This document shows, piece by piece, positions 7,038-14,082 of a stretch of DNA of 14,082 bases. Position numbers and translations under genes: made by a program. The stretch's first letter is position 1, and each line of letters starts with the position of its first letter. The notes beneath the pieces were generated by a model. It ran no database searches, was not told the DNA's origin, and saw only the letters and a program-made list of their open reading frames with translations. This DNA comes from Dethiosulfovibrio sp. (GTDB taxonomy: Bacteria; Synergistota; Synergistia; Synergistales; Dethiosulfovibrionaceae), in NCBI GenBank assembly GCA_028709985.1, contig JAQUTB010000011.1, positions 1-14,082 of the forward strand, given 5' to 3'.

Positions 7038-8765
7038 ATGAAGAAATTTCACCTACTGTGCTGCACAATGGCTCTTATCGCGACCCTGGCAGGGGTGACC
7101 ACAGCAGCGCCTAGGGCTGAGATCACCGACGTGTTTTCAAGACACGGCATGGTCTCCTCAGCCCACGAACTGGCCTCAAAGGCTGGAGTGGAGATAATGC
7201 AAAAGGGTGGCAACGCCGTTGATGCCGCCGTGGCCACGGCACTGGCCTTAAACGTGGTGGAGCCAAACGCATCGGGCATAGGCGGAGGCGGATTCATGAC
7301 GGTGCGTTTCGCCGAGACCGGCGAGGTCGTGGTAATAGACTACCGTGAGACCGCCCCTAAAAGCTCGACAAAGGACATGTACGCCTCAGAGGAGGCAAAA
7401 GAGAAAAAGATCTCCAAGCTAGGTGGGCTATCGGTAGCGGTCCCCGGACAAGCGCTGGGGCTATGGACCGCCCTAACCAAGTACGGAACCATGACCTGGG
7501 CGGAGGCGGCAGCTCCGGCGATTCGTCTGGCGGAGGAGGGCTTTGTCCTAGTCCCAATGCAGAACGACATCATAAAAGACAACATGGAGAAGCTCACCGA
7601 CTACAACGACATAGCTAACGTGGCCTTCCTGGACGTGGAGGGCTTCCCCCTACAGGCCGGCGACATCGTGAAGCAGCCTAAACTGGCCGAGGCCTTTAAG
7701 CTCATCGGGGAAAAGGGGCCGAGAAAGGCATTTTACGACGGCCCCATAGGCAAGGCGGTGGTGGAGGCGGTCAACAAAGCTGGCGGAAACATGGCTCTGG
7801 CGGACCTGAAAGAATACGACGTGGTCATCCGCAAGCCCGTTCGCGGCTCTTACAGGGGATATGAAATTTTTTCCTGCCCCCCTGCCTCCAGCGGAGGAAC
7901 CCACATAGTCGAGCTGCTTAACATCATGGAGAACCTTCCGGTCGGCGACTGGATCGCAAACGGACCGGAATACCTCCACTACCTGGGAGAATCCCTTAAG
8001 CTAGTCTTCGCGGACCGTCAAAAGTACATGGGGGATACGGCCTTTTTGGACGTCCCACTCATGGGGCTCACTAGCAAGGCCTACGCCAAAACCCTCTTCG
8101 AGAGGATCAAACCCTACGAGGTCATGAAAGATGTAGAGCCAGGCAATCCGTGGCCCTACGAGAGTGAGGCCAACAAAACGGCCTACATAGGAGACGCCGT
8201 GAGCGAACAGGTCTCAACGACCCACTTCTCCGTCGTGGACCAGAGGGGCAACATCGTCTCATCGACGAACACGGTGAACTACTTTTTCGGATCCGGCGTG
8301 ATGGTCCCTGAATACGGCTTCGTGCTCAACAACCAGATGGACGATTTTTCCCAGAATCCGGAGAGCGTAAACGCCCCTGAGCCTGGCAAACGGCCTCTCT
8401 CCTCCATGAGCCCCACCATCGTCCTTGATCCCCAGGGACAGCCCTTCATGACCGTTGGAGCCGCCGGTGGCTGGCGCATCATAACCACCGTGGGCCAGCT
8501 CATCATGAACGTCATCGACTTCGGCATGACCATGGACCAGGCCATCGAACAGCCAAGGGCCCACGCCCATGCCAACAACGGCAAGGCCTCCAGGCTACAG
8601 ATAGAGAACTTTATCGACCCTGAGACCGTCATGTTCCTGAACATGAGGGGACACGACGTTGAGGCGGTCTCCCACATCGGAACCGCCCAGGGAATACTCT
8701 TCAAAGGCGGCATGATGAACGGCGGCGCCGACAGCAGACGGCTTGGGGTGTCGGTGGGCTTCTAA
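7038..8765 (+). CDS. ggt: Gamma-glutamyltransferase, secreted precursor
   Basis: Hydrolyses or transfers the gamma-glutamyl group of glutathione and related peptides outside the cytoplasmic membrane. 575 aa with a Sec signal peptide (MKK, hydrophobic core, likely cut near Ala23-Ala24). The large-subunit part has GGNAVDAAVA (58-67), GIGGGGF (80-86) and the substrate-binding Arg103 in DYRETAP. Autocleavage should occur before Thr394 in S-T-T-H-F-S-V-V-D, which becomes the catalytic N-terminus of the small subunit. KRPLSSMSPT (451-460) and GAAGG (474-478) complete the active site. Length and motifs are those of an intact enzyme. GAGGAGG precedes the ATG by 9 nt. It ends in a strong terminator, so it is probably its own unit or transcribed with the upstream ASCH gene. 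For an amino-acid fermenter it would supply glutamate and cysteinylglycine. Confidence 0.95.
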   Translation: MKKFHLLCCTMALIATLAGVTTAAPRAEITDVFSRHGMVSSAHELASKAGVEIMQKGGNAVDAAVATALALNVVEPNASGIGGGGFMTVRFAETGEVVVIDYRETAPKSSTKDMYASEEAKEKKISKLGGLSVAVPGQALGLWTALTKYGTMTWAEAAAPAIRLAEEGFVLVPMQNDIIKDNMEKLTDYNDIANVAFLDVEGFPLQAGDIVKQPKLAEAFKLIGEKGPRKAFYDGPIGKAVVEAVNKAGGNMALADLKEYDVVIRKPVRGSYRGYEIFSCPPASSGGTHIVELLNIMENLPVGDWIANGPEYLHYLGESLKLVFADRQKYMGDTAFLDVPLMGLTSKAYAKTLFERIKPYEVMKDVEPGNPWPYESEANKTAYIGDAVSEQVSTTHFSVVDQRGNIVSSTNTVNYFFGSGVMVPEYGFVLNNQMDDFSQNPESVNAPEPGKRPLSSMSPTIVLDPQGQPFMTVGAAGGWRIITTVGQLIMNVIDFGMTMDQAIEQPRAHAHANNGKASRLQIENFIDPETVMFLNMRGHDVEAVSHIGTAQGILFKGGMMNGGADSRRLGVSVGF

Positions 8766-8796
8766 CCCCACGCAGGTATCGCTAAACATACAGACC

Positions 8797-8830
8797 AAGG
8801 GGCCCTTCCGTGAGGAGGGGCCCTTTTTTT
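8797..8830 (+). terminator. Rho-independent terminator of ggt
   Basis: GGGCCCTTCC (8800-8809) pairs with GGAGGGGCCC (8814-8823) with one G-T pair, around the tetraloop GTGA, followed by seven T. It starts 35 bases after the ggt stop. Confidence 0.9.
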
Positions 8831-8864
8831 AAACTCCACGCCATGACGTAGAAAACCTACCGCT

Positions 8865-8893
8865 ATCTTTTAAGACCGATAATGTTGTACAAT
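8865..8893 (+). promoter_or_regulatory. Possible promoter of the phosphoesterase gene
   Basis: TACAAT (8888-8893) is a fair -10 box, with a weak -35 (ATCTTT, 8865-8870) at 17 bp. It lies between the ggt terminator and the phosphoesterase start, where a promoter is needed. Confidence 0.35.
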
Positions 8894-8930
8894 CTCCCGA
8901 AGCAACAAGCGAAGAAGGAGAGGATACAGT

Positions 8931-10187
8931 ATGCGAAACATAGCGATTTCCGCTTTGATCGCGACGATATCGCTCTTGGGAGCTGCGCTTCCTGGAGCCG
9001 CATCGGAGACGACGGAGAGAAACACGGTGCTTATAATCAGCGACATTCATCTCGGAGTGGACGACACCTACTCCGAGACGGTAAAGAACCGGCCGGCGCT
9101 GGTTTCTTTCCTGAAAGAGACCAGAGTGAGACCGGACGTAGCCGAGCTCGTTATCGCCGGAGATCTTTTCGACGAGTGGTTCATTCCTTCCGACAGGGAC
9201 ACTTACGACGGCGGAACGCAGATCGATTTCATACGTCGAATAGAGAAAAACAACAAGGACGTCGTGGACGCTCTTAACGAAATCATAAGCGATGGGAAGA
9301 TAAAAGTCGTCTACGTGCCTGGAAATCACGACCTGCTGGTGGACTCGGAAAGCGTGCAGACGGTGTTTCCCGGTATCTCGGAGGCGAGGGACGTCCGCGG
9401 TCTCGGAACGTACGTTCCGGCTATTTTGCCGGAAACGGCGATAGAGCACGGACACAGATATAACCTTTTCTGCGCTCCAGATCCTCTGTCCAACGCGAAG
9501 ACAGCTCCAAATTCGATTCTGCCTCCTGGATACTTCTTCACCAGGATGGCCACTACGTCGGTAGTACAGGGAAAGCCCCGTACGGGATTGAGGCCGGAGC
9601 CAGCTCCAGAACCGGCGAAGAAGAGTCCCCTTTTTCTGTACCGCAAAGTATGGGAAGCCCTTTTCGATAAATTGCCTACCGCGGACGATTACGACAAGCC
9701 TACTATACGCACCAACATAGACGGATTCACGGAGACCTATTCGCTTAAGGATCTCGTGCCGGAAGTCTCCGGTTCCGAACTGAAAAAGCCGATACTGTTC
9801 GCCGACATGCTCGAGACATGGCAGGAACGAAGCGAAGCGAATCTCGTGCCGGTGGAAATCCCTATCGAAAGGGCGTTGGTAGGAGCGGCTTCTTCCGATG
9901 AAACAGATGAACAGGCGAATATCCAGTACTTCCTCAATCCGAAGTCGGACAAGCGTATCGTCGTGTTCGGACACACCCACGCGGAGAGACTCACCCCCCA
10001 TACGACCCACGACGGGAAAAAGGCACTATACGTCAACTCCGGCACGTGGATAGACAGAAATCCCGACGGAGAGACGCAGACCTTCGTCGAGATAAGGAAA
10101 AAAGACGGGGAGATCGGCGTCTACCTGTTCCGTTACGGAGACGGTGGAGCTACGGAGCTCCTTAAATCAGAGAAGCTGACAGACTAG
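8931..10187 (+). CDS. Exported calcineurin-like metallophosphoesterase
   Basis: 418 aa with a Sec signal peptide (likely cut after Ala24-Ser25; no lipobox Cys), so it acts outside the cytoplasm. The five metallophosphoesterase blocks are visible: D-I-H-L-G (Asp38, His40), GDLFDEW (Gly77-Asp78), GNHD (131-134), the EHGHRY block (His173, His175) and GHTH (347-350). The pattern recalls LpxH-type phosphatases, but a long insert (about 178-340, including a Pro-rich stretch at 221-229) separates the fourth and fifth blocks, and LpxH is not exported. Substrate is unknown. By eye it uses GCG for Ala and ACG for Thr far more than ggt and ade do, which suggests acquisition. It starts after the ggt terminator, with AGGAGAGG upstream of the ATG, and ends next to a ggt-like remnant. 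Confidence 0.85.
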   Translation: MRNIAISALIATISLLGAALPGAASETTERNTVLIISDIHLGVDDTYSETVKNRPALVSFLKETRVRPDVAELVIAGDLFDEWFIPSDRDTYDGGTQIDFIRRIEKNNKDVVDALNEIISDGKIKVVYVPGNHDLLVDSESVQTVFPGISEARDVRGLGTYVPAILPETAIEHGHRYNLFCAPDPLSNAKTAPNSILPPGYFFTRMATTSVVQGKPRTGLRPEPAPEPAKKSPLFLYRKVWEALFDKLPTADDYDKPTIRTNIDGFTETYSLKDLVPEVSGSELKKPILFADMLETWQERSEANLVPVEIPIERALVGAASSDETDEQANIQYFLNPKSDKRIVVFGHTHAERLTPHTTHDGKKALYVNSGTWIDRNPDGETQTFVEIRKKDGEIGVYLFRYGDGGATELLKSEKLTD

Positions 10188-10189
10188 AG

Positions 10190-10230
10190 GGCCTTATCGA
10201 CCCTGAGACCACTGTTTTTACGAACATGAA
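10190..10230 (+). pseudogene. Short remnant of a second ggt gene
   Basis: The stretch matches codons of ggt around 8610-8650: the first 17 aligned bases, beginning TTATCGACC, are identical, and 11 of the following 19 match without a gap. Translated in the ggt frame it gives I-D-P-E-T-x-x-F-x-N-M, against the same pattern in Ggt residues 526-536. Both copies are followed by a GC-rich terminator of similar sequence. Similarity may extend a few bases into the phosphoesterase stop codon (CAGACTAGAG against CAGATAGAG in ggt). It has no coding capacity of its own. Confidence 0.6.
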
Positions 10231-10233
10231 TCG

Positions 10234-10266
10234 AGAGGCCCCTCCACGAGGAGGGGCCTCTTTTTT
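10234..10266 (+). terminator. Rho-independent terminator after the phosphoesterase gene
   Basis: Perfect 11-bp stem: GAGGCCCCTCC (10235-10245) and GGAGGGGCCTC (10250-10260) around the tetraloop ACGA, followed by six T. Sequence and shape resemble the ggt terminator. Confidence 0.9.
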
Positions 10267-10340
10267 CCCCTTGATGATCCCCGAGCTTATGGTTAGACTG
10301 AGCGAGAAGAGCTTTTATTCCTTCACAGGAGGACTTAAAT

Positions 10341-10817
10341 ATGACCCAAACACATCCATCTGTACGTGAAATCTGGCTAAACTATTTGAACCAGGAGGGC
10401 ATACCGGAGACCGAGGCCCCTGCCTACGAGTCCTGGCACTTCTGCGACAACGAGGCAGACGCCGACGAGCTGGCCCAGCTGGTTTTGGACGGAGTTAAGA
10501 GGGCGACGGCGTCCTCTCTGGAGGCAATGGAGGAGGGCGGGGAGGAGATCCCCAAGGTCGGGGGATTCTCGGTCATCACAGACTGGGAGGGTATCGCCAA
10601 GTGCGTCATAAGGACCGAGGCGATAGAGATAGTCCCTTTCCGCGAGGTCACCGCCCATTTCGCCGCCACGGAAGGAGAGGGAGACGGATCCCTGGAATCC
10701 TGGCGAGAGGGACATAGGCGATTTTTCACCAGAGAGCTCGAATCGGTGGGACTGAAGTTCCACGAGGATACCCCGGTCATATGCGAGACCTTCTCGGTGG
10801 TTTACCCTCCTCGGTGA
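10341..10817 (+). CDS. ASCH-domain protein, copy 2
   Basis: 158 aa, the same length as the copy at 6449-6925 and about 73% identical by hand alignment (115 of 158). Conserved blocks include APAYESWHFCDN, ADADELAQLVLDGVK, TDWEGIAKCVI, VPFREVT, AATEGEGD, GLKFHED and CETFSVVYPPR. Differences gather in the N-terminal ten residues, the E-rich turn near 62-66 and the helix at 132-148, as expected of functional divergence or drift under purifying selection. GGAGG precedes the ATG by 8 nt. Located between a terminator and adenine deaminase, it may share a transcript with the latter; adjacency to a purine gene is compatible with a nucleic-acid or nucleoside role but does not prove it. Confidence 0.85.
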   Translation: MTQTHPSVREIWLNYLNQEGIPETEAPAYESWHFCDNEADADELAQLVLDGVKRATASSLEAMEEGGEEIPKVGGFSVITDWEGIAKCVIRTEAIEIVPFREVTAHFAATEGEGDGSLESWREGHRRFFTRELESVGLKFHEDTPVICETFSVVYPPR

Positions 10818-10853
10818 GGTCCACCACGTTTTTTGGTACACTCTCAACTAAAA

Positions 10854-10868
10854 GAGGCCCATGGCCTC
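10854..10868 (+). promoter_or_regulatory. Small hairpin in the adenine deaminase leader
   Basis: GAGGCC (10854-10859) and GGCCTC (10863-10868) form a perfect 6-bp stem with a CAT loop, directly before the ribosome binding site GAAGGAGGG. It lacks a T run, so it is not a terminator; it may affect mRNA stability or translation. No purine riboswitch core was found. Confidence 0.35.
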
Positions 10869-10886
10869 ACGAAGGAGGGATTTTAT

Positions 10887-12679
10887 ATGAGCGATAAGGG
10901 AAATTACGTAAGACTGCCGCTCCATCAGGTGAGCAAGGAACTCGTGGCCGTGGCACAGGGGACTTTGCCCGCCGATCTGGTGGTGAAAAACATACGGCTC
11001 CTTAACGTCAACACCGGAGAGATTCAGGACAAGATGGACGTGGCGGTCAAGTCGGGCCATATAGCCTACGTAGGCGACGCCAGCCACACCGTCGGCGAGA
11101 AAACCACCGTGGTGGACGGCGAGGGCATGGTTTTAGCTCCGGGATTTCTCGACGGCCATATCCACGTTGAGAGCAGCATGGTGACCGTCAGGGAGTACGC
11201 CAGGACGGTGGTTCCCCACGGGACGACGGGCATCTTCATGGATCCTCACGAAATAGCCAACGTCCTGGGCATGGAGGGCGTCAAGCTTATGGTCGAGGAC
11301 GGAAAGGACGTCCCGATGAACGTGTGGGCCACAATGCCCTCCTGTGTTCCAGCCGTGCCGGGCTTCGAGGATTCGGGCGCCGAGTTCGGCCCGGAGGAGG
11401 TGGCCGAGGCCATGACCTGGGACGGCATCGCCGGTCTCGGGGAGCTCATGAACTTTCCAGGGGTCCTTATGGGAAGCGACCACGCACACGGTGAGATAGC
11501 CGCCACGCTGCGCTCCGGCAAGCCTGTCACGGGACACTATTCCATGCCTGACCTGGACAGAGGGCTCAACGGCTACGTGGCCTCGGGGGTCAGTTCCTGC
11601 CACGAGTCGGTCAGCAAGGAGGACGCCTTGGCTCGGATGCGCCTTGGGATGTACGCCAGGATGAGAGAGGGCTCTGCGTGGCACGACGTTAAAGAGACGA
11701 TCAGGAGCGTCACCGAGAGCCGTATAGACACCCGCTTCGCCCTTTTGGTCTGCGACGACGCCCACCCGGACACCCTTTTGTCCCTGGGACACCTGGATCA
11801 CATCGTCCGCCGGGCCATAGAGGAGGGATTGGACCCCATCAGGGCCATCCAGATGGTGACCATAAACACCGCCCAGTATTTCGGCAAGGCCGACGAGATA
11901 GGGAGCATCTCCCCTGGGAAGTTCGCCGACATGGTGCTGCTATCAGACCTGTCCCGGGTTTCGGTCCATAAGGTCATATACAACGGGGTCTTGGTCGCCG
12001 AGAAGGGCGAGATGGTCGTCCCTATCGAAAGATCCACTGTTCCCGATTTCGCCAAGAAGTCCGTCCGACTGGCTGGGCCCGTCACCAAGGAAGACCTCAA
12101 GGTGGTGGCCCCTGAGGGCGCTACCTCCGTCACAGCCAGGGTCATGGAGATAATAGAGGCCCACGTGGGGACCTACTCCCGGGAGATAGAGCTTTCGGTG
12201 GTGGACGGCACCGTACCGGCATGGCTAAGATCGCCGTGTTCGAGCGCCACAAGGCCACCGGGACCAGGGGACTGGGCTTCGTGACGGGCTTCGGCCTCAA
12301 GGGTGGAGCGGTCGGCTCCACCGTGGCACACGACGCCCACAATCTGATGGTGGTCGGGACCAACGACGACGACATGGTCCTGGCGGCCAACGCCCTGGCC
12401 GAGGCGGGAGGGGGCATGATCGCCGTAAGGGATGGCAAGGTCCTGGCCCTGTTGCCCTTGCCTGTTGCTGGGCTTATGAGCGAGGAGCCGGCCAAGACCG
12501 TGGCGGCGTCGGTGGCGGCGCTGGACCGGGCCTGGAAGGACCTGGGGTGCGACCTTCACTCGCCTTTCATGACCATGGCCCTGCTGCCCCTGGCCTGTCT
12601 GCCCGAGCTCAGGCTCACCAACAGGGGGCTGGTGGACACGGTGGAGTTCCGCTTCACCGAGCTTTTCGTGGAGAAATAG
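10887..12679 (+). pseudogene. ade: Adenine deaminase, broken by a frameshift
   Basis: Adenine deaminase converts adenine to hypoxanthine and ammonia for purine salvage or catabolism. The ATG follows AAGGAGGG. The first frame (10887 to about 12215) holds the amidohydrolase domain: LDGHIHVESSM, MDPHEIANV, GHYSMPDLDRGLNGY, SSCHES and the L-V-C-D-D metal region. After V-V-D-G-T-V it runs into unrelated sequence and stops at 12284. The C-terminal domain continues in another frame from 12221 (AKIAVFERH, STVAHDAHN, VVGTNDDDM) to the stop at 12677-12679. Related enzymes have several more residues between these segments, so a deletion of 3n+1 bases, possibly about 16, is likelier than a single-base error (inference from family memory). 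The second part has an ATG at 12221 but no ribosome binding site, and no slippery heptamer is seen. Probably inactive, unless two-chain assembly occurs. Confidence 0.85.
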
Positions 12680-12682
12680 GGT

Positions 12683-13183
12683 CTATCTCTCGATAAAAGG
12701 CCCTTTCTGCTTGCCCGTCATGTGGACTATCTCCAGGTCCAAGACGGCGACCTTGTCCAGCAGAGCCCTGGGCCGAGGGATGTCCACGCCCTGACGGCAG
12801 TAGTGAGCCGCCAGGACCGCCAGGCCGTGCCTTTTTCGCTCCTCTTCGTCGTCGGGGACAACCGAGACATGGCCGTAGCCTACGACGCTTTTATAGGGGA
12901 GGAGCAGACCGCTCCTCCCCTTCGGGTTGGGGAAGGGCACAGCGTCGACCTCGACGCAGAAGGACGCCTTTGGATTGGAGCGAATTATGTCGATCTTTTT
13001 ACCCTCCTTGGCGGAGTGAAAGTAGATATGGCCCGGCTCGTAGCCGAAGGTGATGGGTATAACGTAGGGCCACTCTCCGTCGAAAAGGGACAGGTGACAG
13101 GCAAGGGCCCTGTCCAGCACCGACTCCATCCAGGACAGGTCCGAGACCTCTCGGTCTTTTCTTCTCACGGGACGATACAGCAT
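12683..13183 (-). CDS. Pyridoxamine 5'-phosphate oxidase-family (NimA-like) flavin-binding protein
   Basis: 166-aa split-barrel protein. It shows the N-terminal RRKDRE (7-12), the strand pair PYVIPITFGYE (39-49), HSAKEGKKID (56-65) that contacts the flavin phosphate in relatives, and YKSVVGYG (97-104). Such proteins bind FMN or haem; NimA members reduce 5-nitroimidazoles, and most have no known natural substrate. The start chosen is ATG because it lies one base after the methyltransferase TAA, with AAAGG 12 nt upstream, a typical coupled arrangement. A GTG at 13190-13192 in the same frame is possible, with AAAGG only 3 nt away. It ends 3 bases from the convergent adenine deaminase stop, with no clear terminator between. 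Confidence 0.85.
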   Translation of the reverse strand: MLYRPVRRKDREVSDLSWMESVLDRALACHLSLFDGEWPYVIPITFGYEPGHIYFHSAKEGKKIDIIRSNPKASFCVEVDAVPFPNPKGRSGLLLPYKSVVGYGHVSVVPDDEEERKRHGLAVLAAHYCRQGVDIPRPRALLDKVAVLDLEIVHMTGKQKGPFIER

Positions 13184-13184
13184 C

Positions 13185-13949
13185 TTAAACACCAGCCTTT
13201 CGTTTTTTTATCGCTCTAAATAGGGCCCCCTCGGTCCTGGGAGAGCTGCACATCCCGGTCCTTCCCATAAAATCGACGGAGGAAAAGCCCGACCTCTCCA
13301 GTATATCCAGAAAAACCTTTTCTGGAACAGCTCCTCCCAGTCAGCCAGCCCACTGGCGAACCCTGTCCTTGTGGGACAGGGGCCCGTCGTCGGTCAGGAC
13401 CTGATCGGCTATCCACATCTCCCCTCCGTCGTCCAGCACCCTGAAACATTCCTCCAGAACCCGCCTTTTGTCCACCACAAGGTTCAGCACCCCGTTGGTT
13501 ATTATGACGTCCACAGATCGATCTTTCAGAGGTATGCTTTCGACGTCGGAGAGGACAAAACGAAGGTTATCCCCTCCCGACCTAAGCCGATTTTCCTCCG
13601 CCCTGTGGAGCATGTGCTCCGAGACGTCGATCCCGATAACCTGTCCCCTCGGTCCGACTATCGTCGAGGCGACCAGAGAGTCCACTCCAACCCCACATCC
13701 CAGATCCAGCACCTTTGAACCATGCTCAAGGGTCCCCAACGAAAAGGGATTCCCCACCCCACAGAACCCGCTGCGGACGGCTTGGGGCAGTGATTCTATT
13801 ACCTCCTTTGGATACCCCAACGTAGAAAGCCCCTCTTCACCTACAGGATACTGAAACAGCCCCTCCGGCCCCTCACTGACCTCTTTGTACCTGCTGCCCA
13901 GCTTGGACCTTATAAAGGATATCTCCTTTTCGGAGAACGATTCATCCAT
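13185..13949 (-). CDS. Selenocysteine-containing ArsM-like SAM-dependent methyltransferase (UGA at 13341-13343 read through)
   Basis: 254 aa if UGA codon 203 is read as selenocysteine; 202 aa if it stops. Before the UGA: an N-terminal YPVGEEGLxxLGYP segment, FCGVGNPFSLG with Cys63, the SAM motif DLGCGVG (82-88), Asp108, and TNGVLNL (151-157). The order and wording match the arsenite-methyltransferase-like family, but ArsM's SNCV cysteine is Gly here, so arsenite may not be the substrate. After the UGA the same frame continues with L-G-G-A-V-P-E, an L-E-R-S-G-F helix end and T-E-G-A-L-F-R-A, which are family C-terminal features. The UGA sits in W-A-G-x-L-G-G-A, where relatives have Cys. The TAA at 13185-13187 is one base from the next start. 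GAAGGGG lies 8 nt before this ATG; a GTG three bases earlier is an alternative. Confidence 0.8.
13307..13325 (-). promoter_or_regulatory. Bacterial SECIS-like hairpin downstream of the UGA
   Basis: On the mRNA, CCAGAAAA (13325-13318) pairs perfectly with UUUUCUGG (13314-13307) around the loop GGU. The loop begins 23 nt after the UGA. Known bacterial SECIS elements lie within the coding region, put the apical loop about 16-37 nt from the UGA, and carry G in the first loop positions; E. coli fdhF uses a GU there. An overlapping weaker pairing, CUGGGA with UUCCAG (13340-13322), would compete with it. Confidence 0.75.
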
Positions 13950-13982
13950 CACAAAAACCCCTTCCCCTCTCTAGAGGATCTT

Positions 13983-14010
13983 AAGATAACATCTGTTCGA
14001 GGAGAATCAA
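13983..14010 (-). promoter_or_regulatory. Probable promoter of the methyltransferase-flavoprotein operon
   Basis: On the minus strand, TTGATT (14010-14005) and TATCTT (13988-13983) are separated by 16 bp, and TGT before the second gives an extended -10. It lies 33 bases upstream of the methyltransferase ATG. The rest of 13950-14082 shows no gene or strong structure. Confidence 0.45.
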
Positions 14011-14082
14011 ACACATATAAAAATGGATGGGTTTCAGAGGCAATAAGGCTCTTTACTGTGAGGCTGTGGACTATAGAATTAA

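Noticed and set aside
8829..10010. 393-codon minus-strand open frame opposite the phosphoesterase gene
   Set aside because: The plus strand shows all metallophosphoesterase motifs and a signal peptide; the antisense reading is Arg/Ser-rich and unrecognisable.
10818..10886. Purine riboswitch upstream of adenine deaminase
   Set aside because: Only a short 6-bp hairpin is present; the region is too short for, and lacks, the three-way-junction core.
12205..12284. Programmed -1 frameshift joining the two adenine deaminase frames
   Set aside because: No X-XXY-YYZ slippery heptamer is seen in the overlap, and the linker seems to lack residues, which points to a deletion.
13322..13340. Hairpin CUGGGA / UUCCAG directly after the UGA as the SECIS element
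   Set aside because: Its loop would be only 7-13 nt from the UGA and the stem includes a G-U pair. The next hairpin has better pairing, loop and spacing.
13216..13449. A separate small minus-strand gene overlapping the methyltransferase end
   Set aside because: Its translation is an out-of-frame reading of methyltransferase sequence. The conserved C-terminus is in the UGA-containing frame.
1..14082. CRISPR arrays, insertion sequences, tRNA or rRNA genes
   Set aside because: No regularly spaced repeats, transposase motifs, tRNA-like cloverleaf or rRNA sequence was recognised on either strand.

Overview
The window looks like a chromosomal segment of a strictly anaerobic, amino-acid and purine fermenting bacterium. 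The mix of genes, the heavy AGG/ATA codon use and the strong GGAGG ribosome binding sites suggest a member of the Synergistota (Dethiosulfovibrio-like), but this is inference from gene content and style, not from a marker gene.

Left part (1-6347, all on the minus strand): an allantoin/purine catabolic block. Reading in the direction of transcription it holds a PucR-family regulator, a terminator-like hairpin, an M20 allantoate amidohydrolase (allC), (S)-ureidoglycine aminohydrolase (allE), a ketol-acid-reductoisomerase-like protein, an aspartate-carbamoyltransferase-like protein, a second terminator, and the start of an NCS1 nucleobase/allantoin transporter that runs off the window. allC and allE convert allantoate to ureidoglycolate. 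The two following genes have folds normally used in valine/isoleucine and pyrimidine synthesis, but have lost residues needed for those reactions. By position they fit ureidoglycolate oxidation to oxalurate and carbamoyl transfer from oxalurate to phosphate, jobs done elsewhere by AllD and AllFGH. The transporter carries an in-frame TAA at codon 64.

Middle part (6449-12679, plus strand): two ASCH-domain paralogues of equal length (158 aa, about 73% identical by hand alignment) flank an exported gamma-glutamyltransferase and an exported calcineurin-like phosphoesterase. Just after the phosphoesterase lies a short non-coding stretch that matches the 3' part of the ggt gene, a scar of duplication or replacement. 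Next is an adenine deaminase gene broken by a frameshift at about 12213-12224, with a few codons apparently missing. Two strong terminators close ggt and the phosphoesterase unit.

Right part (12683-13949, minus strand): an ArsM-like methyltransferase followed by a NimA/pyridoxamine-phosphate-oxidase-like flavoprotein. The methyltransferase frame is interrupted by UGA at 13341-13343, but the same frame continues for 51 further codons of typical family sequence to a TAA. One base separates that TAA from the next gene's ATG. A perfect 8-bp hairpin with a GGU loop starts 15 nt after the UGA. This is best read as a selenocysteine codon with a bacterial SECIS element, so the gene is a selenoprotein that ordinary ORF calling would truncate.
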